From Sepiola atlantica (taxonomy: Eukaryota > Mollusca > Cephalopoda > Sepiida > Sepiolidae): a stretch of 64,000 nucleotides of DNA. A program made the position numbers and the translations under genes. Positions 55,934 to 64,000 of this stretch are shown one piece after another. The first letter of the stretch is position 1, and every line of letters begins with the position of its first letter. The notes below the pieces were generated by a model. It was not told the DNA's origin and made no database searches. It was given only the letters and a program-made list of their open reading frames with translations. The stretch lies in the NCBI GenBank assembly GCA_963556195.1, contig OY744535.1, positions 94,092,853 through 94,156,852 on the forward strand, written 5' to 3'.

Positions 55934-57735
55934 CTAAAAAAGCACTAAGAATAACAGATTCATTGAAATGGAAAAAATGCGAAATATTGTTTTATTTTTT
56001 TATTTTACTGGTCTTAATTGTTATTTGTATGAGAAACAGCTTCAGTGAAATAACATATTTATCCCCATGGCGCACCTGCTGTGTCAGGTGTTCTTTAGTG
56101 CAGCTTTGTTGATTAGTTGATTAGTGTATAAGTAACTGACACACAGAAGCAATTCTGAATTAGAATATCGATCAGATAGAAATGCAATACTTAGTGCAAT
56201 ATCTAATTTAGAAAGCGGTTGTTGCCGAATCAGTGGTTAAATAACGCTGGAACAAATCAGTAGTTATAAGGGGACCCCTTCTGAATAGTAGAACTAATAA
56301 GTTCCAAAATAATAGGATAGACTAGACTCTCAACCCATGGTAGAGCAACTAGTTTGATAGAAGTAAATGACCACACACATTGTAGGCATTGATTGCCGTC
56401 GTTTCGGTGTGCTATTATCATAGAAAACAAACAATGCTGATTAATTAACCGAGCCGTTTGATATTGTGTAACTTCATGTAAATCTGAAATATTTCTCTAA
56501 TTTCATGTCTTCCTCGTCAGATCACTGTTAGAGAATAGTGTCTAGGTATCAGATCCATATTAAACACGTGTTATCTGCAAAGAGTTTTTTTTATGAATGG
56601 CTACTTAAATGGTGTCGTGTCTACGTGATCTGCCCCACGGAAGCCAATTTAAGAAGCTTAACCTTTTCCCCTTCAGCGTGGAGGTTTATACGGTGGTCTC
56701 ATTTTGACCTACAATCTCTTCAATGGTCATTATTATCTCCTACATTATCTCCTATTTATTGATGCATCAAAAAAAGTCTACCAGAAACCGTTTTACCGCC
56801 CATTTTGATTGAACCGGAGGAGAACCGCTTTCTGAATCAGGATCTCTGAACCTTGGAATCAACTCCAATTTGATGTTTTTAATGCAGCAACGACTCAGAA
56901 ATTCAAACCAAAAAATACAAATGCTAAGCCACTGTATCCTTTTTCTGTGTAAACTTTAATTTTACGAAGACCATTTTAATTAGATCTTTATCTGTTACGA
57001 AAAGAATTCTAACGGAAGTAGATTCAGGGTTACATCGGTCGAAACGTTGTGGGAATAGCATGCAAGATGAGAACAGTAGTCTGAATAATCGTGTTACACC
57101 GGCCGTTGTAACAGAAGGGAAACTACACCGGTTCTCACTATAAATAGTGCGAGTAGACAATCACCAGGAAGAAAAAGGACAGTATTGTAACTGTCTAGCC
57201 GAGTGCCAGTCAGTTTCTTTACCTTTGTATTTTTTATGTTAATACACTTGTTATCTTAACCCAACCTCGACTTGACTTTTTCTTTTTACTGTTGGACTAC
57301 TTCACAACAAATCCAAGATGAGAACAGTTGTTTGAATAATCCAAATCATATAAATCATCAATCCTTTTCTAAAAAAAAAATCAGAAACATAATTTGTTCA
57401 TTCTATTCATAATTTTCTATCCTCTCATAATAGTAATAATCATCATTTAGCTATTACTTTAACCCTTGTCCTTGAGCGGCTTTTGGCCTTGATTTGATTT
57501 GACTTGACCTATTAGTAAAGACTCTGTTTTTGCACACTCTGTAGAGTTCCCATATTCGGGTGGGAACGCCGAGTGTAGGTTGTATTTTACACTGTATCTG
57601 TAACGATTTAAAGCAATGTCTCTTTTTGCGAGCAAGGAATCCGGAATCTAACGAATAGCGAAACTATTTTAGAAAGAAATCGATGATGCAAGCAAAAAGA
57701 AATGCCAAATCCAAGAATTTCCTCTTGAGGAGAAC
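55929..57735. other. Unassigned spacer with dispersed repeat scraps
   Basis: The scrap at about 57028-57100 (GTTACATCGGTCGAAACGTTG, AACAGTAGTCTGAATAATC) and another at about 57312-57340 match 7.1-7.4 kb and 42 kb. Otherwise nothing is recognised. Confidence 0.4.
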
Positions 57736-57739
57736 TCTG

Positions 57740-58240
57740 ATAAAAACAAGTACGTAAGCTAATTTGCATCTCCCCCTCACCCCCCCCCTGCTGCCCTCCG
57801 TACCTGACCGTATTATCACATGTCCTCGGTGTCATTCACCAATTGTACACATCCCCTCCTACGCTTCGGAAGCGGAACAGAAGGAAATCATCTTTACGGA
57901 TCTTTCGGGAGCGAAAGAGAAAAATGTGCTTCCTCTATCGGATCTCTTCATGCGTATCGGTTGGTTGGAAAGAAGAGGGGGATGTCGATCGAGAGATTGG
58001 GTGGTGCTGGAAACCCCCCCCCCCCCCAAAAAAAAGAAAATGCAAACGTGAGATCGATTTCTCTCGGTGCGGGCGGACCCGGTTGTTGTTTCAGGCGAGT
58101 GCATCTCATCGCTATGAGACTCGGAACAGAGAGAAACATCCGAAGCGACGAAAACAAAGCATCCGACTGGAAGACGAGTCACGAGAGAAATAACAAGAAA
58201 AAAAGACGGAAAGTAGGTTTGGTTTTCTTTTCTTAAATTT
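57740..58240. other. GC- and CpG-richer segment with overlapping open frames
   Basis: Compared with its surroundings this stretch is GC-richer and has several CpGs (CGGAAGCGG, GAGATCGATTTCTCTCGGTG). Several overlapping frames on both strands are open, which reflects composition. A homopolymer run (C then A) at about 58013-58033 would disrupt coding. No protein family is recognised. It could be a promoter or 5' exon, or a mobile element. Confidence 0.3.
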
Positions 58241-58372
58241 ACGTCAACAATAAATCGTTAGTTGACTAAGTGCTGCGTCGAATGGAACACAAATAAATGT
58301 CTGGAAACTTTAGTTGGCTGATAGAAGAATCAAAATGATGATGGTAGAGTTCTGGGGGATTTGGGATAATGT

Positions 58373-58745
58373 AAGGGTTAGGGTTAGGGTTAGGTTTAGG
58401 GTTAGGTTTAGGGTTAGGGTTAGGGTTAGGATGAGGGTTAGGGTTAGGGTTAGGTTTAGGTTTAGGGTTAGGGTTAGGGTTAGGATGAGGGTTAGGGTTA
58501 GGGTTAGGGTTAGGGTTAGGTTTAGGTTTAGGGTTAGGGTAAGGGTTAGGGTTAGGGTTAGGGTTAGGGTAAGGTTTAGGCTTAGGTTTAGGGTTAGGCT
58601 TAGGGTTAGGATTAGGGTTAGGGTTAGGGTTAGGGTTAGGGTTAGAGTAAGGGTTAGGGTTAGGTTTAGGGTTAGGGTTAGGATTAGGGTTAGGGTTAAG
58701 GTTAGGGTACGGGTTAGGATCAGGATTAGGATTAGGGTTATGTAT
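58373..58745 (+). repeat. Interstitial telomere-like (TTAGGG)n block 3
   Basis: TTAGGG with TTTAGG, ATGAGGG and CTTAGG variants. The apparent Arg/Val-rich frame is repeat translation. Confidence 0.93.
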
Positions 58746-59495
58746 TAGGACTTTAAAACAGACAATACTATCACTAGCGAGGCGTTATCTAAATACGTTA
58801 CAGATTCAAAATTACAATAAATACTTACACGTCAAATGTTTGTTTTGCAAGCTTTCATTGTAAAACAACTTAGTCAGGCGATACTGTGGTAACATCTTTT
58901 TTTCTTCTTCTTCCTGAGTTCGATGGTATTAGCTTCGAGGGGTCGAATCACGGTAGAGTCAGAAAAACACGTAAAGTTGTAAGGGACGTTAGAATAAGTG
59001 AAGTCCTGTCGATCTTTAGCACTGGTTTGCGCTTTTTAAATAATGGCATTGACGTGTTAAACAAATATGATTAGGCTTTGGGTTAGGGTTAGTGTTAGGA
59101 TTAGGAATTAGGAATTAAAATAGACAGGACTATCACTAGCGAGGAGTTATTTACAGATTCAAAATTACAATAAATGCAAACGCGCCAACATATATACATA
59201 TTTAGGTAAAATTTAGAAAAAACCAACACATGGTGTAAATAAAAACGATAAATCATTTATTTAATTTTTGTTTTGCAAGCTTTCGTTATAAAAAAAAAAT
59301 TGTCAGGCGAGACTCTGCTATAGTTTTTTGTCTTCTTCTTCCTCATTTCGATGGTATTATCTCCGAGGGGTCGAATCACGGTAAAGTCAGAAAAACACGT
59401 AAAGTTGAAAAGAACGTTAGAATAAGTGAAGTCGGATCGATCTTTAGCACTGGTTTGCGCTTTTTAAATAATTACATTGACGTAGTAAACTAATA
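58746..59495. repeat. Tandem segmental duplication
   Basis: 58750-59072 and 59100-59495 are diverged copies (shared CTATCACTAGCGAGG, TTTTGCAAGCTTTC, GGTATTA...GAGGGGTCGAATCACGG, TCTTTAGCACTGGTTTGCGC). The second holds an extra segment of about 80 bp (near 59183-59265). Minus-strand CTGACTA/CTGACAA, then GAAAGCTTGC, may be a hammerhead relic. Confidence 0.75.
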
Positions 59496-59514
59496 TGTTA
59501 CAGTAAAAAGTGAA

Positions 59515-59695
59515 CATGTCGAGGAAATTTACAACTACATCTACTTAGGAAAATGGTAAGAAGTGACGCTGATATTATGTCTGAAATCAAACAGAGAATT
59601 GCGTTAGGATGAACGGACATTTCGAAAGTAGACAACATCATGAAGAATGATCGTGGTCGTGACCGTGATCGTGGTCGTGGTCGTGTTCTTGGTCT

Positions 59696-59727
<32 letters not shown>

Positions 59728-59797
59728 TTCTTGGTTATGGTCTGTGTCTTGGTCTTGGTCTTGGTCTTGGTCTTGGTCTTGGTCTTGGTCGTGGCCT

Positions 59798-59836
<39 letters not shown>

Positions 59837-60264
59837 CTATCATGAAGAATAGACACTCCACTATGAAGATTAAGCAGAAAGTGTTCGATGAATACATCAT
59901 GTCTGTTATGACATATGGTAGCAACACTTGGGCACTTTGTTATGCAGCGAGAGAAAAGCTAAAAATGGTCGCATTATTTTCGGCATCAGTTTATGTGATT
60001 ACAAAAACACCTGGATCAGACAGAAAACTGGTGTAAATTACAACATCCCTACTATACGAACGACAAAACATAGATATGCAGACAGCAGGTGGACATATTA
60101 GAGCGGCGGAACGGGTCCCGAGACAATGGAACATACCTGGAGGAAGGCCAACACCTCGGCGGAGAGACAACATCGACAGCCAACAAGGTCCTACTTTGCC
60201 CAACCTTGCCAGGGATAAAACAAAGAGGAAATTAACTAGGAAGAGTTTCCTCCGCCAGGAGTGA
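59515..60264 (+). pseudogene. LINE reverse-transcriptase C-terminal remnant split by a minisatellite
   Basis: The first part (59520-59650) reads, across a frameshift and a stop, EEIYNYIYLGK, SDADIMSEIKQRIALG and KVDNIMKN, a typical end of a LINE RT domain. After the GGTCGT array it resumes IMKN, then MKIKQKVFDEYIMSVMTYG and NTWAL (59845-59950), then the distal GRPTPRRRDNID...RKSFLRQE ending at 60264. The ATCATGAAGAAT at the break is duplicated on both sides of the array. A (GAT)n tail follows, like the microsatellite tails of RTE-type LINEs. Confidence 0.75.
59649..59840 (+). repeat. (GGTCGT/GGTCTT)n minisatellite
   Basis: Hexanucleotide array with CGTGGT and CTTGGT blocks. It lies within the LINE remnant and is flanked by a duplicated ATCATGAAGAAT. 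Confidence 0.96.
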
Positions 60265-60271
60265 TAAACAC

Positions 60272-60272
<1 letters not shown>

Positions 60273-60328
<56 letters not shown>
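60273..60328 (+). repeat. (GAT)n LINE tail
   Basis: GAT/ATG trinucleotide run directly after the LINE stop codon. Confidence 0.93.
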
Positions 60329-60329
<1 letters not shown>

Positions 60330-60388
60330 CACGACCACGACCACGATCACGACCAAGAACAAGACCAAGACCAAGAACACGACCACGA

Positions 60389-60435
<47 letters not shown>

Positions 60436-60748
60436 TTACGACCACGACCACGACCAAGAACACGACCACGACCACGATCACGCCCACGATTACGACCACG
60501 ACCACGATCACGACCACGACCAATACCAAGAACACGACCACGACTTCGACCACGACCACGACCACGACCACGACCAAGAACACGACCACGATCACGCCCA
60601 CGACCACGATCACGATCACGCCCACGATTACGACCACGACCACGACCAGGAACAAGAGCACGATCACGATCACGACCACGACTACGACTACGACCACGAC
60701 CACGACCACGATTACGACCACGATTACGACCACGATTACGACCACAAC
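60329..60748 (+). repeat. (CACGAC)n array
   Basis: CACGAC/CACGAT/CAAGAAC hexanucleotide array. It is the reverse complement in type of the GGTCGT array at 59649-59840, so the two could pair. The long Thr/Asp/Arg-rich frames are repeat translation. Confidence 0.96.
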
Positions 60749-61250
60749 TATGACAGCAAACCGAATTTGGTTATTCTAGACAATCCATGAAGAACACCAC
60801 AAAAACATCGAATACAATAATTATGTAATGTGTAATTGGTAAAAAATCGTTTTACACCAGAAAATGTAAGCGAAAATTACGTAATCTGAATTAATTGCCT
60901 CAAACAACAAAGGAATATATGACGAAAAATCTTAATGATAACTTATCCCGTGACATTCGCCTTCATAGCTTGTCAAATATGTTTGACCATTAGAGAACAT
61001 TATATAGATATTACAAGTCTCCTAATTAAGAGTAATCCTTTATATGAACAAGAAACACGTGTAGGCGATTCCCACCTCACAAAATATGTTATAACAGCTG
61101 AAATAGATTAAAATCAATAGAATAACAAAACAATATATTTATTCTCATCATGTTTTTTTCTCAATAAAAATACATTGTAATCTGTTTCATTTTTTGTGTA
61201 TGTATACATTTGTACTCAAATACTTCACGCAGCTACAGACGTAAGTTCAG
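60749..61250. other. Unassigned spacer
   Basis: No feature recognised. Confidence 0.3.
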
Positions 61251-61341
61251 CTTTAAGAGACAACGACTAGCTCCCATAACAGTGGTTGCACGTGTACTTG
61301 GGAAGCAAGGGTTGCGCAATCACAACCACACTTTTCCTGAA

Positions 61342-61412
61342 TTTGCACTGCTTGAATCCAGTGGTTAGAAGGCCGTCCTGGCCTTCTAACCACTGGACTC
61401 AAGCAGTGCAAA
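61342..61412. repeat. Large hairpin, 33-bp arms, loop GTCCT
   Basis: Left arm TTTGCACTGCTTGAATCCAG...GGCC and right arm from 61380 are complementary with a single mismatch around GTCCT. The overlapping minus-strand frame (61253-61576) is not credible as a protein. Confidence 0.92.
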
Positions 61413-61459
61413 GCTTGGCATTGTTTCAAGTCGTCCTGACTTGAAACAATGCCAAGCTT
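61411..61459. repeat. Second hairpin, 22-bp perfect arms, loop GTCCT
   Basis: AAGCTTGGCATTGTTTCAAG plus TC (61411-61432) pairs exactly with 61438-61459. The loop is the same five bases as in the adjacent hairpin. Confidence 0.92.
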
Positions 61460-61575
61460 AGCTGAGAGCACATACAGCATTTTGTATTCCCAAATTGGCA
61501 TAGATTTAGTACTAATAAGGGTCAAGGTCGCTGATCTGACGGGAACTTGTGTGTCAACGTGATCATGCTGTGACA

Positions 61576-61602
61576 CACACCTTATCTATATAGATAGGTG
61601 TG
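61576..61602. repeat. Third hairpin
   Basis: CACACC/GGTGTG with inner TATCTA/TAGATA and a one-base bulge. Confidence 0.8.
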
Positions 61603-61682
61603 AAGCGTCTAGAAACTATGCAATTACTTCTATTATTGTACTATTTCAACTATATAGATTTGTAAACGTATTGCTAATAGAG

Positions 61683-64000
61683 AGTTGGTATATGTATGTA
61701 TACATCTGATTTGGTATATGTATGTATAAATCTGATTTGGTATATGTATGTATAAATCTGATTTGGTATATATATGTATACATCTGATTTGATATATGTA
61801 TGTATAAATCTGATTTGATATATGTATATATAAATCATATTTGATATATGTATGTATAAATCTTATTTGATATATGTATGTATAAATCTGATTTGGTACA
61901 TGTATGTATAAATCTGATTTGGTATATATATGTATACATCTGATTTGGTATATGTATGTATAAATCTGATTTGGTATATGTATGTATAAATCTGATTTGG
62001 TATATGTATGTATAAATCTGATTTGGTATATGTATGTATAAATCTGATTTGGTATATGTATGTATAAATCTGATTTGATATATGTATGTATAAATCTGAT
62101 TTGGTATATGTATGTATAAATCTGATTTGGTATATGTATGTATAAATCTGATTTGATATATGTATGTATAAATCTGATTTGATATATGTATGTATAAATC
62201 TGATTTGGTATATGTATGTATAAATCTGATTTGGTATATGTATGTATAAATCTGATTTGGTATATGTATGTATAAATCTGATTTGATATATGTATGTATA
62301 AATCTGATTTGGTATATGTATGTATAAATCTGATTTGGTATATGTATGTATAAATCTGATTTGGTATATGTATGTATAAATCTGATTTGGTATATGTATG
62401 TATAAATCTGATTTGATATATGTATGTATAAATCTGATTTGGTATATGTAAATATAAATCTGATTTGGTATATGTATGTATAAATCTGATTTGGTATATG
62501 TATGTATAAATCTGATTTGGTATATGTATGTATAAATCTGATTTGGTATATGTATGTATAAATCTGATTTGGTATATGTATGTATAAATCTGATTTGATA
62601 TATGTATGTATAAATCTGATTTGGTATATGTATGTATAAATCTGATTTGGTATATGTATGTATAAATCTGATTTGATATATGTATGTATAAATCTGATTT
62701 GATATATGTATGTATAAATCTGATTTGGTATATGTATGTATAAATCTGATTTGGTATATGTATGTATAAATCTGATTTGGTATATGTATGTATAAATCTG
62801 ATTTGATATATGTATGTATAAATCTGATTTGGTATATGTTAATATAAATCTGATTTGGTATATGTATGTATAAATCTGATTTGGTATATGTTAATATAAA
62901 TCTGATTTGGTATATGTATGTATAAATCTGATTTGGTATATGTATGTATAAATCTGAGTTGGTACATGTATGTATAAATCTGAGTTGGTATGTGTATGTA
63001 TAAATCTGATTTGGTATATGTATGTATAAATTTTATTTGGTATATGTATGTATAAATCTGATTTGGTATATGTATGTATAAATCTTATTTGATATATGTA
63101 TGTATAAATCTGATTTGGTATATGTATGTATAAATCTTATTTGGTATATGTATGTATAAATCTGATTTGGTATATGTATGTATAAATCTGATTTGGTACA
63201 TGTATGTATACATCTGATTTGGTATATGTATGTATAAATCTGATTTGGTATATGTATGTATAAATCTGATTTGGTATATGTATGTATAAATCTGATTTGG
63301 TATATGTATGTATAAATCTGATTTGGTATATGTATGTATAAATCTGATTTGGTATATGTATGTATAAATCTGATTTGGTATATGTATGTATAAATCTGAT
63401 TTGATATATGTATGTATAAATCTGATTTGGTATATGTATGTATAAATCTGATTTGGTATATGTATGTATAAATCTGATTTGATATATGTATGTATAAATC
63501 TGATTTGATATATGTATGTATAAATCTGATTTGGTATATGTATGTATAAATCTGATTTGGTATATGTATGTATAAATCTGATTTGGTATATGTATGTATA
63601 AATCTTATTTGATATATGTATGTATAAATCTGATTTGGTATATGTTAATATAAATCTGATTTGGTATATGTATGTATAAATCTGATTTGGTATATGTATG
63701 TATACATCTGATTTGGTATATGTATGTATAAATCTTATTTGGTATATGTATGTATAAATCTGATTTGATATATGTATGTATAAATCTGATTTGATATATG
63801 TATGTATAAATCTGATTTGGTATATGTATGTATAAATCTGATTTGGTATATGTATGTATAAATCTGATTTGGTATATGTATGTATAAATCTGATTTGATA
63901 TATGTATGTATAAATCTGATTTGGTATATGTTAATATAAATCTGATTTGGTATATGTATGTATAAATCTGATTTGGTATATGTTAATATAAATCTGATTT
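61683..64000 (+). repeat. 26-bp satellite, about 89 units, runs off the window
   Basis: Unit TGATTTGGTATATGTATG plus TATAAATC, period 26 bp. Variants GATATATG, GTTAATATAAATC and ACATCTG recur. The array reaches the last base, so its true length is unknown. Confidence 0.97.

Noticed and set aside
58314..58748. 144-residue Arg/Val-rich protein
   Set aside because: It is translation of the TTAGGG array, with no start context or non-repeat domain.
60261..60779. Long Thr/Asp- or Arg/Pro-rich proteins
   Set aside because: Several frames on both strands are open only because the sequence is a hexanucleotide/trinucleotide repeat.
61253..61576. 107-residue protein on minus
   Set aside because: Most of it is encoded by the two large palindromes, so both strands of the arms would have to be coding.

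Overview
This is eukaryotic, AT-rich, repeat-dominated DNA with no host gene that I can recognise. There are dozens of (TA)n tracts, several CT/TA compound microsatellites, long TTAGGG-type arrays, three minisatellites, tRNA-derived SINE heads, Penelope-like retroelement (PLE) debris, LINE tails, and two DNA transposons with terminal inverted repeats. The combination fits a lophotrochozoan, most likely a cephalopod mollusc such as an octopus. That assignment is inference, not proof.

Layout. 1-9 kb: foldback repeats, ribozyme-bearing repeats and two telomere-like blocks, the second bounded by long inverted arms. 9.07-18.15 kb: one uninterrupted 55-bp satellite of about 165 units. 18.5-31.3 kb: dispersed repeats, a tandem ribozyme element at 20.2-20.6 kb, a PLE GIY-YIG endonuclease remnant at 23.7-24.1 kb, a (TTTG)n tract and large TA arrays. 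31.3-35.1 kb: mostly featureless. 35.1-40.1 kb: more ribozyme and foldback repeats and a small mariner-like element. 42.2-43.2 kb: a 49-bp minisatellite. 45.7-46.1 kb: a SINE-like element headed by the 5' end of U2 snRNA. 47.8-52.3 kb: a PLE reverse-transcriptase fragment and several hammerhead families. 52.3-55.1 kb: a 2.8-kb TIR transposon with a spliced but broken transposase-like gene. 55.5-60.8 kb: two LINE fragments, one split by a GGTCGT minisatellite. 61.3-61.6 kb: three strong hairpins. 61.7 kb to the window end: a 26-bp satellite.

The main result is a dense population of hammerhead ribozymes (HHRs). I find at least eight sequence families that keep the core CTGANGA - stem II - GAA - short stem III - U-H - stem I (type I). 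Several occur as direct repeats 294-360 bp apart with a tRNA-like B box between them. This is the architecture of retrozymes, which are non-autonomous retroelements that yield small circular RNAs. One family shows a compensatory change in stem I between two loci 16.6 kb apart. PLEs are known from the literature to carry HHRs, and this window holds PLE fragments, so the plausible picture is a PLE-driven community of ribozyme retroelements that start or end at (TA)n tracts. Every protein-coding remnant here is mobile-element derived and appears decayed.
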